Assembly: GCA_023511995.1 (NCBI GenBank) | Contig: JAIMAL010000008.1 | Location: 40,429 to 104,428, forward strand | Length of the DNA stretch: 64,000 bases | DNA from: Burkholderiales bacterium | GTDB taxonomy: Bacteria > Pseudomonadota > Gammaproteobacteria > Burkholderiales > Thiobacteraceae | Direction: 5' to 3' | Shown: positions 43,518 to 54,253 of the stretch, in pieces | Layout of the letters: every line of letters starts with the position of its first letter | Position numbering within the stretch: the stretch's first letter is position 1 | Program-made: the position numbers and the translations under genes | Notes under the pieces: generated by a model | Seen by the model: only the letters and a program-made list of their open reading frames with translations | Database searches by the model: none | Told to the model about the DNA's origin: nothing

Positions 43518-45065
43518 ATGAAAGTCACGCCCGTCCTCCTCATCATCCTCGATGGTTTCGGTTGCCGCGCCAATGGCGCCGACAATGCCATCTTCCAGGC
43601 CAAAAAACCCAACTGGGAAAAGTTCTGGATCCATTATCCCCACACCCTCATCCACGCCTCGGAAGCCGCCGTGGGGCTCCCCGCAGGGCAGATGGGCAAT
43701 TCCGAGGTGGGGCACCTCAATCTGGGTGCCGGAAGAGTCGTCTATCAGGAATTCACCCGCATCAACCGCGCCATCGATTCCGGGCATTTCTTCGACAACC
43801 CGGCGCTGGTGCAGGCAGTGGAAACCGCCAAGGCCCATGACCGCGCGCTGCACATCCTGGGGCTCCTTTCCGAAGGGGGCGTGCACAGCCACGAACGGCA
43901 CATCCACGCCATGCTGGAACTTGCCGCGCGACGCGGGTTGAAAAAGGTCTGGCTGCATGTCTTCACCGACGGCCGCGACACCCCTCCCAAGAGCGCGGGG
44001 CCGTCCATCATGAAACTGGAGCAGAAAATCCGCGAACTGGGCACCGGCCGCATCGTTTCCCTCATCGGCCGCTACTATCCCATGGACCGCGATCGCCGCT
44101 GGCAGCGGGTGAAGGCCGCCTATGACCTGCTCACCCAGGGCAAGGCCGAGTACACGGCGCCAAGCGCCCTGGAGGGGCTGCAGATGGCCTACGAGCGGGG
44201 CGAGACGGACGAATTCGTCAAAGCCACCGCCATCGTCCCCCCCGGGGAGAAGCCGGTGCGCATGGAAGACGGCGACGCGGTGGTGTTCATGAATTTCCGT
44301 TCCGACCGCGCGCGGCAGCTCACCCGCACCTTCGTCGAAGACGACTTCGACGGCTTCGAGCGGGAATACCGGCCCCGCCTGGGCGCCATCGTCACCCTCA
44401 CCGGCTACAGCGACGACTTCGACGTGCCCGTGGCCTTTCCCCCGGAGCAGTTGCGCAATGGCTTCGGCGAATACATCGCCAGCCTCGGTCTGAAACAGTT
44501 GCGCATCGCCGAGACGGAGAAATACGCCCACGTGACCTTTTTCTTCAATGGCGGGCAGGAGCGCGTCTATCCGGGGGAAGACCGCATCCTGGTGCCCTCC
44601 CCCGACGTGGCCACCTATGACCAGAAGCCCGAGATGAGCGCGCCGGAGGTCACCGACCGTCTGGTCGCCGCCATCCAGAGTGGCAAATACGATGCCATCA
44701 TCTGCAACTACGCCAATGCGGACATGGTGGGCCACACCGGCAATCTGGGCGCCGCCATCAAGGCCATCGAGACCATCGACACCTGTCTGGGGCGGGCGGT
44801 GGACGCCCAGCTTGCCCGCGGGGGTGAGGTGCTCATCACCGCCGATCATGGCAACGCCGAACGCATGCTCGACGAAACCACCCGGCAGGCCCACACCGCC
44901 CACACCATGAGCCTGGTCCCCCTCATCTACATCGGCCGGCGGCGTGCCCGGCTGGCCGACACCGGCGCCCTGGAAGACGTCGCCCCCACCCTCCTGCGCA
45001 TGATGGGCCTGCCGCAGCCCTCGGAAATGACCGGGCATCCGCTGATCGAGTTCATGGACGCATGA
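43518..45065 (+). CDS. gpmI: 2,3-bisphosphoglycerate-independent phosphoglycerate mutase
   Basis: Mn-dependent enzyme interconverting 3- and 2-phosphoglycerate in glycolysis and gluconeogenesis. The product of 515 residues has the alkaline-phosphatase-like metal motifs [26 protein letters not shown] (catalytic Ser), [35 protein letters not shown] and [13 protein letters not shown] at 43512 is an alternative start. Its stop overlaps the ATG of envC (ATGA), indicating coupled translation. Confidence 0.95.
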   Translation: MKVTPVLLIILDGFGCRANGADNAIFQAKKPNWEKFWIHYPHTLIHASEAAVGLPAGQMGNSEVGHLNLGAGRVVYQEFTRINRAIDSGHFFDNPALVQAVETAKAHDRALHILGLLSEGGVHSHERHIHAMLELAARRGLKKVWLHVFTDGRDTPPKSAGPSIMKLEQKIRELGTGRIVSLIGRYYPMDRDRRWQRVKAAYDLLTQGKAEYTAPSALEGLQMAYERGETDEFVKATAIVPPGEKPVRMEDGDAVVFMNFRSDRARQLTRTFVEDDFDGFEREYRPRLGAIVTLTGYSDDFDVPVAFPPEQLRNGFGEYIASLGLKQLRIAETEKYAHVTFFFNGGQERVYPGEDRILVPSPDVATYDQKPEMSAPEVTDRLVAAIQSGKYDAIICNYANADMVGHTGNLGAAIKAIETIDTCLGRAVDAQLARGGEVLITADHGNAERMLDETTRQAHTAHTMSLVPLIYIGRRRARLADTGALEDVAPTLLRMMGLPQPSEMTGHPLIEFMDA

Positions 45066-46246
45066 GGCCAGCGGGCGCCCTGCTGCGTGCCCTTCTCCTT
45101 CTTTGGCTCGCCCTTCCCGCCCTGGGTGCCGACCCGGCCGCCGACAAGGCGCGGGAGCTCAAGGCGCTGCGCCAACAGATCGACCGCCTGCGCAATGAGA
45201 TCGAAAGCGCCGAAGGCAACAAGGCCGACGTGCTGGACGAGTTGCGTGCCTCCGAACGTGCCATCAGCGAAATCAACCGCCGGCTGCGTGAGCTCAACGA
45301 AGAGCTGGCGACCGTCAACCAGGAGCTCGCCGCAAGCCGCCGGGAATCCACCGCCCTCAAGGCGCGCATCGAGGCCCAGCAAAGCGAGCTCGCCCGGCTC
45401 CTTCTCAGCCAATACGAAGCCGGGGCGCCGGATGGTCTGCGACTTCTGCTCAATCAGCAGGACCCCAACCAGATCGCCCGGGATCTCACCTACGCCACCT
45501 ACCTCGCCCGCGCCCGCGCCGAACTCATCGCCAGACTGCGCGCCGATCTCGCCGCAGCGGAAGTCCTGGAGCGGGAAACCCGCGCCCGTAGCGAAACCCT
45601 GGCGCGGCTCACCCGGGAACGGGAGACCGAACGGCAGGCGCTGGAAAAGGAAGCGTTGAAACGGCGGGCGACACTCGCCCGTCTGGAAAAGGAAATCGCC
45701 GCCCGCCGGCAGCAGGTGGAACGCCTCACCCAGGACGAAAAACGGCTCACCCGCCTGATCGAGCGACTCACCCGGGCCATGGCGGAAAAAGCGCGGGCGA
45801 AATCCCGCCCGCCCAAGGCGGAAGGCGGCACCGCGATGGATAGCGGCGAATTTGCCCGCCTAAAGGGAAGCCTCGCCCTGCCGGTCAAAGGCGAGATCAC
45901 CAACCGCTTCGGCGCGCCCCGGGCGGAGACGGGTATTCCCTGGAAGGGCGTTTTCATCCGCGCGCCCGAGGGCAGCCCGGTGAAAGCCCTGGCCGCCGGC
46001 CGCGTGGTCTTCGCCGACTGGCTGCGGGGGTTTGGCAACCTGCTCATCATTGACCACGGCGACGGCTACATGAGCCTCTATGGCCACAACCACTCCATCT
46101 ACAAGCAGGTGGGGGAGAAGGTGGTGGCGGGGGAAGTTGTGAGCGCCACCGGCGACAGCGGCGGCCAGGGCGAAAGCGGTTTATACTTCGAAGTCCGGTT
46201 CCAGGGCAAACCCGTGGACCCGCTGCAATGGGTGGGGCGGCGTTGA
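45062..46246 (+). CDS. envC: EnvC-like murein hydrolase activator
   Basis: A 394-residue exported protein that switches on cell-division amidases. It has a signal peptide ([14 protein letters not shown]), about 220 residues of coiled coil ([18 protein letters not shown] and onward), and a C-terminal LytM/M23 domain. The catalytic metal site is degenerate: the first HxxxD is replaced by PWKGVFI, although [12 protein letters not shown] is recognisable. Loss of the metal site is typical of EnvC/NlpD activators rather than true peptidases. It lies between gpmI and ctpA, a conserved proteobacterial order. Confidence 0.9.
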   Translation: MRPAGALLRALLLLWLALPALGADPAADKARELKALRQQIDRLRNEIESAEGNKADVLDELRASERAISEINRRLRELNEELATVNQELAASRRESTALKARIEAQQSELARLLLSQYEAGAPDGLRLLLNQQDPNQIARDLTYATYLARARAELIARLRADLAAAEVLERETRARSETLARLTRERETERQALEKEALKRRATLARLEKEIAARRQQVERLTQDEKRLTRLIERLTRAMAEKARAKSRPPKAEGGTAMDSGEFARLKGSLALPVKGEITNRFGAPRAETGIPWKGVFIRAPEGSPVKALAAGRVVFADWLRGFGNLLIIDHGDGYMSLYGHNHSIYKQVGEKVVAGEVVSATGDSGGQGESGLYFEVRFQGKPVDPLQWVGRR

Positions 46247-46284
46247 ACCTTCCACCCCATCGAAAACCCGGAGTCGAACTGAAT

Positions 46285-47679
46285 ATGCGCAGCAGACTGC
46301 ACCATCTTGGGCTCATCGTTTTGGGCATCCTCATCGGCGTGGGGGTGAGCCTGAATTACTCCGCCATCGCCGACAAGGACCGCGCCGGCCCCCTGCCGGT
46401 GGAGGAGCTGCGCACCTTCGCCGAGGTGTTCGGCAAGATCAAGAGCGACTACGTGGAGCCGGTCGAGGACAAGAAGCTCATCACTTCGGCCATCAATGGC
46501 ATGCTCTCCGGCCTTGACCCCCATTCCGCCTACCTGGACGCCGATGCCTTCAAAGACCTGCAGGTCTCCACCCAGGGTCAGTTCGGCGGGCTCGGTATCG
46601 AGGTGGGCATGGAGGATGGCTTCGTCAAAGTCATTTCCCCCATCGAGGATACGCCCGCCTTCCAGGCCGGCATCAAGGCCGGCGACCTCATCATCAAGCT
46701 GGACGACACACCGGTCAAAGGCATGACCCTCAACGATGCCGTCAAGCGCATGCGGGGCAAACCGGGCACGCGCATCACGCTGACCATCCTGCGCAAGGGT
46801 GAGCCCAAACCCCTGGTGATCACCCTCACCCGCGCGGTGATCCAGATCAAGAGCGTCAAGTGGAAGCTTTTGGAGCCGGGCTATGGCTTCGTGCGCATCA
46901 CCCAGTTCCAGGATCACACCGGCGAGGATCTGGTGAAGGCACTGGATGGCCTCAACAAACAGAACAAGGAGGCCCTCAAGGGCCTGGTGCTTGATCTGCG
47001 CAACAATCCGGGCGGTCTGCTCAACGGCGCAGTCGCCGTGGCGACGGCCTTCCTGCCCAAGGACGTGCTGGTGGTCTACACCGACGGCCGCACCCAGGAT
47101 GCCAAGATGCGCCTGACGGCGAGCCGCGAGTTCTATCTGCGCCCCAACCAGGACGATTACATGAAAAACCTCCCGGGCTGGGCAAAGAGCGTGCCCATGA
47201 TCGTGCTGGTCAATGGCGGCTCCGCCTCGGCTTCTGAGATCGTCGCCGGCGCCCTGCAGGATCATCGCCGCGCCATCATCCTCGGCACCCAGACCTTCGG
47301 CAAGGGTTCGGTGCAGACCATCCTGCCTCTGGCCAATGGCACCGCCATCAAGCTCACCACGGCGCGCTATTACACGCCCAGCGGCAACTCCATCCAGGCC
47401 AAGGGCATCACGCCGGACATCGTCGTCGAGGAGGCGGTGGTGAGCGAGGCCGACAAACAGGCGATGGGGGTGCGCGAGGCCGATCTGGAGCGCCATCTCG
47501 CCAATGACAAGGAACCCGAGGCCAAACCCGCGCCGGCCCCCATCCGGCTGCAGGCGCCGAAGCCGGAGAAGGGCAAGGAGGACAAGCCTGAACCGGGCGA
47601 CATCGCCCCGCGCACTGATTACCAGCTCAACCAGGCGGTGAACCTGCTCAAGGGCATCCAGATCCTGCAGCGCCGCTGA
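46285..47679 (+). CDS. ctpA: Carboxy-terminal processing protease (S41 family)
   Basis: A 464-residue periplasmic serine protease of the CtpA/Prc family. After an N-terminal signal/anchor (LHHLGLIVLGILIGVGVSL) come a PDZ domain (GLGIEVGMEDGFVKVISPI...AGIKAGDLIIKLDD) and the catalytic core with Ser in NGGSASASEIVAGAL and Lys in TFGKGSVQTILP, the Ser-Lys dyad. A Lys/Pro/Glu-rich tail precedes the end. The ATG at 46285 is chosen because the hydrophobic anchor starts directly after it. It follows envC and may be cotranscribed with it. Confidence 0.94.
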   Translation: MRSRLHHLGLIVLGILIGVGVSLNYSAIADKDRAGPLPVEELRTFAEVFGKIKSDYVEPVEDKKLITSAINGMLSGLDPHSAYLDADAFKDLQVSTQGQFGGLGIEVGMEDGFVKVISPIEDTPAFQAGIKAGDLIIKLDDTPVKGMTLNDAVKRMRGKPGTRITLTILRKGEPKPLVITLTRAVIQIKSVKWKLLEPGYGFVRITQFQDHTGEDLVKALDGLNKQNKEALKGLVLDLRNNPGGLLNGAVAVATAFLPKDVLVVYTDGRTQDAKMRLTASREFYLRPNQDDYMKNLPGWAKSVPMIVLVNGGSASASEIVAGALQDHRRAIILGTQTFGKGSVQTILPLANGTAIKLTTARYYTPSGNSIQAKGITPDIVVEEAVVSEADKQAMGVREADLERHLANDKEPEAKPAPAPIRLQAPKPEKGKEDKPEPGDIAPRTDYQLNQAVNLLKGIQILQRR

Positions 47680-47802
47680 CGGCAAACGAGGGGAAGGGTC
47701 TTTGCCCTCCCCTTCCCGCTTGCGGGAGGGGGCAGGGATGGAAAGCCTCAGGGCGGATCACCGTCTCACCATTCCGGACGGTGCGGGAGCTCAAGGGAAC
47801 GC

Positions 47803-47830
47803 TTGCAAAAGACGCCTGCCGCGCTATGCT
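47803..47830 (+). promoter_or_regulatory. Sigma-70-like promoter before the 129-residue protein gene
   Basis: TTGCAA (47803-47808) and TATGCT (47825-47830) are separated by 16 bp and lie about 41 bp before the ATG at 47872. The 192-bp gap after ctpA holds no gene. Confidence 0.45.
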
Positions 47831-47871
47831 TGAGGCGTAGCCGGCACATCGCGGCCATCCGGAGTGCCTTC

Positions 47872-48261
47872 ATGCAGGGAGCCTTCAAGACCCGGCAACT
47901 CACCTTCGCGGCGCTGCCCCCCAATCAGGCGGATGAGGCGGCGCGCCTCCTCGACGGTCTACCCCATCTGGTGGTGTTGGAAAAGCTCGACGGGCGAACC
48001 CTGCTCGTGCGCTACGAGCTGCCCAACTACACCCTGGAGAAAGTGGAAAAGGCGCTCGCCGCGGAAGGCTTCCATCTCGACAACAGCCTGCTCGCCAAAA
48101 TCCGCCGCGCCCTTATCTACTATTGCGAGGCCAATCTCTGCGCCCACCTGGCGCCCCCGCCCCGGGACCAGCTTTCCAAACGCATCTTCGCCGAAAGCTG
48201 GCAGCGCCATCCCCACGGCGACCGGGACGATACACCGGAAGAATGGCGCGCCTACCGCTAG
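47872..48261 (+). CDS. Small protein with HMA-like N-terminal half, unknown function
   Basis: A 129-residue protein. The first 75 residues have a beta-alpha-beta-beta-alpha pattern (RQLTFAALPPNQADEAARLLDG...LLVRYELPNYTLEKVEKALAAEGF) resembling ferredoxin-like heavy-metal-associated domains, but the metal-binding CxxC is missing. The second half is helical and polar, with Cys in IYYCEANLCAHLAP. The ATG at 47872 has GGAG seven bases upstream. It is 18 bp before the moeB-like gene and probably cotranscribed, so it may act with that E1-like enzyme. Confidence 0.65.
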   Translation: MQGAFKTRQLTFAALPPNQADEAARLLDGLPHLVVLEKLDGRTLLVRYELPNYTLEKVEKALAAEGFHLDNSLLAKIRRALIYYCEANLCAHLAPPPRDQLSKRIFAESWQRHPHGDRDDTPEEWRAYR

Positions 48262-48279
48262 CCGCGCGATCCTTAGCCC

Positions 48280-49047
48280 ATGGATGACGCCCAGCTTCTG
48301 CGCTTCAGCCGCCACATCATGCTCAACGAAGTGGGCATCGAAGGGCAGGAGCGCCTCCTTGGCAGCCACGCCCTGGTGGTGGGTGCCGGGGGTCTCGGCT
48401 CCCCGATCATCCTCTATCTCGCCGCCGCCGGCGTGGGTCGTCTCACCGTCTGCGACGGTGATGCCGTGGACCTCACCAATCTGCAACGGCAAATCGCCCA
48501 TGACCAGGATGCGCTGGGCCGCAACAAGGCGGAATCGGCGCTGCTGCGCGCCCAGCGCCTGAATCCGGAACTTCAGGCGCGGGCCATTCCCCGCCGGGTG
48601 GAGGGGGCGGAGCTTGCACAACTGGTGGCGCAAGCCGATGTGGTGGTGGATGCGAGCGACAACTTCGCCACCCGCCACGCCATCAACCGCGCCTGTGTGG
48701 CGGCGGCAAAACCCCTGGTCTCTGGCGCGGCGGTGCGCTTCGACGGGCAGGTGGCGGTCTTCCAGCCGGGGCGCGGCACCAGCCCCTGCTACCACTGCCT
48801 CTTTCCGGACACGGGAGAGGCGGACGAAATGCGCTGTGCGGAAAATGGCGTGTTTTCGCCCCTGGTGGGCATCGTCGGCACCATCCAGGCGGCGGAGGCC
48901 CTCAAACTGCTGGCCGGCTGCGGCACGCCCCTCACCGGCCGGCTTCTCCTCATCAATGCCCTGGACATGAGCTGGCGTCGGCTCGAGGTGCCGCGGGACC
49001 CCGCCTGTGCGGTCTGCGGTCGCGCTGCTGCAGCCGTCGCCTCCTGA
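48280..49047 (+). CDS. moeB: MoeB/ThiF-family adenylyltransferase (HesA/MoeB/ThiF)
   Basis: E1-like enzyme that adenylates the C-terminal Gly-Gly of a sulfur-carrier protein such as MoaD or ThiS. The 255-residue protein has the ATP motif VVGAGGLGSPIILYLAAAGVG, the arginine finger region DLTNLQRQI, DASDNFATRHAIN, and paired zinc cysteines CYHC and CAVC. The MRCAENGVFSPLVGI block is also typical. No rhodanese domain is fused. MoeB or ThiF cannot be separated by sequence alone; MobA in the window makes a molybdopterin role reasonable. Confidence 0.88.
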   Translation: MDDAQLLRFSRHIMLNEVGIEGQERLLGSHALVVGAGGLGSPIILYLAAAGVGRLTVCDGDAVDLTNLQRQIAHDQDALGRNKAESALLRAQRLNPELQARAIPRRVEGAELAQLVAQADVVVDASDNFATRHAINRACVAAAKPLVSGAAVRFDGQVAVFQPGRGTSPCYHCLFPDTGEADEMRCAENGVFSPLVGIVGTIQAAEALKLLAGCGTPLTGRLLLINALDMSWRRLEVPRDPACAVCGRAAAAVAS

Positions 49048-49100
49048 AAACAAAGAAAGACGCCCGGCGGTGCAACCGATGTTTTGCCGGTGCGGCAGGC

Positions 49101-49244
49101 CTACCGGTGGACGCTTGGCTTACCGCTCTGGCTGTCCGCCGGTTCGGGCAGGCGATCGCCCAAGCCCGCCCAGACGATGACGATGCCCACGAGAAAGAGG
49201 GAAAGCCAGGTGGCCGGCTTGATGGCTACGGTCTTGCTGCGCAT
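49101..49244 (-). CDS. 47-residue single-helix membrane protein
   Basis: A short frame encoding MRSKTVAIKPATWLSLFLVG and then IVIVWAGLGDRLPEPADSQ, ending HR. It has a positively charged N-terminus and one membrane helix. A textbook AGGAGG sits four bases before the ATG at 49242-49244, which is strong evidence of translation. It lies in the gap between moeB and slmA. Function unknown. The following 222 bp up to slmA show no gene. Confidence 0.6.
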   Translation of the reverse strand: MRSKTVAIKPATWLSLFLVGIVIVWAGLGDRLPEPADSQSGKPSVHR

Positions 49245-49466
49245 GGCGCCTCCTGTCGCTCAAGGTGAAAAATCGCGAAGGTTTCCCTGTCCTCCTCCCT
49301 CAGCCGCTTGCAGAAGAGAAACACCGTCTCACCTCTCCCCCTGGCAAAAGGGAGGGGGAAAACGATCATGGCGGGGGCCATGATGGAAAGCCTCCTACCG
49401 GCGATAACGTCCCGGCGGAGAAAAGCTTGAGGACCACCGCCCCGCAATGCCCGTAGCGGGCTACGG

Positions 49467-50048
49467 TCAGAGGGCGCCGAGGAGGAAGCGTTTCTGTCCC
49501 TCGAGATGATCGAGGGGAGAACGGCGGAAGCCGCTTTTCGCGAACTGATGCCAGCGGCCGAGGATGAAGGCGACGAGCAGGTTGGCCACTGCGTTGGCAT
49601 CGGTGTCGCCATGCAGCTCCTGCTGGGTGGCGGCCACGCGCAGACATTGGCGCAGGGTCGCCTCCAGGCGGTCCACCAGTTGGTTGATGCGCGCCTGCAG
49701 GCGCTCATTCTCGTGGACCAGGGCATCGCCGATGAGCACCCGTGACATGCCGGGATTCTTGGCGGCAAACCCCAGACAGACGGAGACGATGCCATTGATC
49801 TGGGCCACGCCGCGTGTTTCCTCCGCCAGAATTTTGTTGATGAGGCCGAAGAGGGTGGATTCGATGAACTCGATGAGTCCCTCGAACATCTGCGCCTTGC
49901 TGGCGAAGTGGCGGTAGAGCGCCGCCTCGGATACGTCGAGACGGGCGGCGAGCGCGGCGGTGGTGATGCGCTCCGGCTGCGGGCTTTCCAGCATCTCCGC
50001 CAGCGTCTGCAGGATCTGTTCTTTTCTCTGGCCTGGTCTGACAGGCAT
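49467..50048 (-). CDS. slmA: Nucleoid occlusion factor SlmA (TetR family)
   Basis: A 193-residue DNA-binding protein that blocks FtsZ ring assembly over unsegregated DNA. The N-terminal helix-turn-helix ITTAALAARLDVSEAALYRHFASKAQMFEGLIEFIE is the SlmA-specific version; the region around GLINKILAEETRGVAQI also fits. The ATG at 50046-50048 has GGAGGAGG upstream; the open frame extends further but without homology. The argB - nucleotidase - slmA order is standard in proteobacteria. Confidence 0.92.
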   Translation of the reverse strand: MPVRPGQRKEQILQTLAEMLESPQPERITTAALAARLDVSEAALYRHFASKAQMFEGLIEFIESTLFGLINKILAEETRGVAQINGIVSVCLGFAAKNPGMSRVLIGDALVHENERLQARINQLVDRLEATLRQCLRVAATQQELHGDTDANAVANLLVAFILGRWHQFAKSGFRRSPLDHLEGQKRFLLGAL

Positions 50049-50238
50049 GGCCTCCTCCCGGATTTGCACTGCGTCGAAACGAAGCCGCGGCGCCGTCGAT
50101 GCGCGGGCCACGGCCGCGCCGCCCCCGGAAAAAACACGAAGGGTGGGCTCGCCCCGCGCTTCCCTCACCCGGCCTTCGGCCGCCCCTCGCAAAAGCCCGC
50201 GGGGGCGGGCATGACGGACGCCCATGGCCCACACGCTT

Positions 50239-50909
50239 TCATGATTGCGGGCCGCGATTCGTTGTGACCGTTAGCTTATTGAGCACACGGGGCAGTTGCA
50301 ACACCGAGCGCACGCGGACATCGACGAAGGGCGGGCTTTTGCGGGCGCGACTCACCCAGACCGTCTTCATGCCCAGCCGGCGCGCCGTGCGCAGGTTGGC
50401 GAGGCTGTCTTCCACCATGATGGCGCGGCCGGGCGCCACCCGCTCCTCCCGCAGGATGCGCTGGAAACCGAACGCCGCCGGCTTGGGCCTAAGCCGCGTG
50501 TGTTCCACGGAATAGACGCTGACAAAGAGGTCGAGTATGCCCAGAAGGCGCAGCACGGCGCGGGAATAATGGGCCGGGGCGTTGGAAAACACCACCTTGC
50601 GGCCGGGCAGATGCTGCAGCATGTGCCGCAGACCCCGCTCCCAAACGAGCATGCTCTTGAGTTCTGGAAACTGGTGGGTGTGCCAGAGGAAATGGCGCCA
50701 GTCGGTGCCGTGGTGGCGCACCAGCCCGAGCAGCGTGGCGCCGTACCGTTGCCAGTAGTGCTGGCGCAGGGCATTGGCCCCCGCCTCGTCGAGGGCCAGA
50801 TGCTCCATGAGGTACCGCGTCATGGCCCGGTTGATGTGGGGGAAGATGTGGGGTGTCGCGTCGTGCAGCGTGTTGTCCAGATCGAACACCCAGAGGGGGC
50901 TGCCCTGCA

Positions 50910-50910
<1 letters not shown>
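50239..50910 (-). CDS. HAD-family pyrimidine 5'-nucleotidase
   Basis: A 223-residue haloacid-dehalogenase-like phosphatase with motif I VFDLDNTLHDATP, motif II VFSNAPAHYS, Lys in RLRPKPAAFG, and motif IV IMVEDSLANLRTA. Homologues of this type (SdtA/PPase-like, YjjG/Sdt1 group) dephosphorylate UMP or CMP. Its ATG overlaps the argB stop (TGATG), so translation is coupled. Confidence 0.87.
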
Positions 50911-52338
<1,428 letters not shown>

Positions 52339-52405
52339 GGGACTCTCCTTTTTGGTTCGTTGATGTTCCACTGCCGGAACGCCGGGTTCCGGCCTCCAAT
52401 CCTCA

Positions 52406-52433
52406 ATATGGGTCATGACGGGGAATTTTCAAG
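52406..52433 (-). promoter_or_regulatory. Sigma-32 (RpoH)-type heat-shock promoter of hsp20
   Basis: Reading leftward, CTTGAAA (52427-52433) matches the sigma-32 -35 consensus exactly; after 13 bp, ACCCATAT (52406-52413) matches the -10 consensus CCCCATnT at all but one position. It lies about 68 bp before the hsp20 start. Confidence 0.8.
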
Positions 52434-52511
52434 GCCGCCGCCGGGGGGCGTCATCCCACGGTCATCCCCCTGTCACACGGCTGTTGCATGGCCGGGTGAG
52501 GATGGCTGTCC

Positions 52512-53753
52512 ATGGACGCGTCACCATCGGCTTTGACGGGGGAGGGGGCGGCGCTGCGGCGAGGCCCCCTGGAACTGGCTTTGGTCACGGAAACCTTTCC
52601 CCCGGAGGTGAACGGGGTGGCCATGACCGTCGGACGCCTGGTGGAAGCCATGGAGCGGCGCGGGCACAGGGTGTTCCTCATCCGTCCCCGTCAGGGTGCG
52701 GCCGATTGTGCCGCCGACCCCGCGCGGCCAACGCTGCTTGTCCGGGGCCTGCCCCTTCCCCGCTATCCTGGGCTGCGCATGGGCCTGCCCGCGGGCGGAG
52801 CGCTTGCCCGCGCCTTTCGCGAAAGGCGGCCTGACCTGGTGCACGTGGTGACGGAAGGGCCGCTGGGTCTGTCGGCGTTGACCATGGCACGCCGCATGGG
52901 CCTGCCGGTGACCTCGGCCTTCCACACCAATTTCCACGCCTACAGCGCCCACTATGGGCTTGGCTGGTTGTCCGGCGCCATCGCCGGCTATCTGCGTTTC
53001 TTCCACAACCGCACCGCCCTCACCCTGGTGCCCACGGACACGCTGCGGCGGCAGCTCGCCGCCCAGGGCTTTCGCCACCTGGAGGTCTTGAGCCGGGGCG
53101 TGGACACGCGCCTCTTCAACCCGCAGCGGCGCGACGCCACCCTGCGCGCCCACTGGGGCGCGGGGCCGTACACGCCGGTGGTGCTTTATGTGGGGCGGCT
53201 GGCACCAGAAAAAAACCTCCTCGAGCTGCTGCGCGCCTTCAGCGCGCTGCGCGCCCGCCGCCCCGACGCCCGTCTGGTGCTGGTGGGCGATGGGCCGATG
53301 TGCAATGAGCTCAAGCGGCTGCGGCCGGACGCGGTGTTCGCCGGCACGCGCCGCGGGGAGGAGCTCGCCGCCCACTATGCCTCCGCCGACATCTTTCTCT
53401 TTCCCAGCCTCACCGAGACCTTTGGCAACGTCACCCTGGAAGCCATGGCCAGCGGTCTGGCGGTGCTCGCCTACGACTACGCCGGCGCCCACGAGCTCAT
53501 CACCCATGGGGAAAACGGGCTGCTCGCCCCCTTCGCCGCCACCGAGGATTTCGTCAGCGAAGCGGCCAAGCTGGCCGATCTGGAATGGGCGCGCACCCTG
53601 GGTCGGGCCGCGCGCCGTCGCGCCGCTGCGATGGACTGGTCCTGTGTGCTGGACCGCTTCGAAGCCCTGCTCATGCGTGTGCTTCTGGAACAGGAAAGGA
53701 GGCCCCATGCAAACGCCCTCGCATCCCCTGCTCACCCGTCTCAACGCCTGTGA
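52512..53753 (+). CDS. Glycosyltransferase family 4 (GDP-mannose type)
   Basis: A 413-residue GT-B glycosyltransferase resembling the mannosyltransferases that modify diacylglycerol or glycolipid. The N-lobe begins ELALVTETFPPEVNGVAMTV, the C-lobe starts VVLYVGRLAPEKNLLELLRA, and the nucleotide-binding EX7E motif is in ETFGNVTLEAMASGLAV. A long proline-rich tail lies at the end. It overlaps the following PAP2 gene by 47 bp and a second GT4 gene follows, forming a lipid-glycan cluster. Confidence 0.88.
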   Translation: MDASPSALTGEGAALRRGPLELALVTETFPPEVNGVAMTVGRLVEAMERRGHRVFLIRPRQGAADCAADPARPTLLVRGLPLPRYPGLRMGLPAGGALARAFRERRPDLVHVVTEGPLGLSALTMARRMGLPVTSAFHTNFHAYSAHYGLGWLSGAIAGYLRFFHNRTALTLVPTDTLRRQLAAQGFRHLEVLSRGVDTRLFNPQRRDATLRAHWGAGPYTPVVLYVGRLAPEKNLLELLRAFSALRARRPDARLVLVGDGPMCNELKRLRPDAVFAGTRRGEELAAHYASADIFLFPSLTETFGNVTLEAMASGLAVLAYDYAGAHELITHGENGLLAPFAATEDFVSEAAKLADLEWARTLGRAARRRAAAMDWSCVLDRFEALLMRVLLEQERRPHANALASPAHPSQRL

Positions 53754-54240
53754 CGTGCGGCTTTGCCTGCGCCTCAACCGGCTGGCGCACCGGCCGGTGG
53801 TGCGCCGCTTCTTCCGCGTCATCAGCCGCCTGGGGGATGGCGTGTTCTGGTATGCCCTGATGCTGGCGCTGCTCGCTTTCGTGCCGGGTGCCTTGCCGGG
53901 GGTGCTGCACATGATCGGCGTCGGGCTGGCCGGACTGGTGGTGTACCGGCTGCTCAAGCAGCGCACCCTGCGGCCCCGCCCCTGTGATCTGGAACCGGCC
54001 ATCCTGCGCGGCACTGACCCTCTGGACGAGTTCAGTTTCCCCTCCGGCCACACCCTGCACGCGGTGGCCTTCACCGTCGTCGCCCTTGCTCATTTTCCCT
54101 GGCTGAGCCCTCTGCTCGTGCCCTTCACCCTGCTTGTCGCCCTTTCCCGGGTACTCCTGGGCCTGCACTACCCCACGGACGTGGTCGCCGGAGCCGCGCT
54201 GGGCTGGGGACTGGCCACGCTCTCCTTCCTCCTCTTCTGA
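53707..54240 (+). CDS. PAP2-family membrane phosphatase
   Basis: A 177-residue inner-membrane lipid phosphatase with about four membrane helices. The three catalytic blocks are present: KQRTLRPRP, SFPSGHTLHAV, and SRVLLGLHYPTDVVAG. Such enzymes remove phosphate from phosphatidate, undecaprenyl-PP or similar. The ATG at 53707 has AGGAGG four bases before it and lies inside the end of the first glycosyltransferase gene, so the genes are coupled. Confidence 0.9.
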   Translation: MQTPSHPLLTRLNACDVRLCLRLNRLAHRPVVRRFFRVISRLGDGVFWYALMLALLAFVPGALPGVLHMIGVGLAGLVVYRLLKQRTLRPRPCDLEPAILRGTDPLDEFSFPSGHTLHAVAFTVVALAHFPWLSPLLVPFTLLVALSRVLLGLHYPTDVVAGAALGWGLATLSFLLF

Positions 54241-54253
54241 GGGGCAGGCGGCG

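Noticed and set aside
45062..46246. EnvC-like protein as an active M23 peptidase
   Set aside because: The first metal-binding motif is lost, as in known amidase activators.
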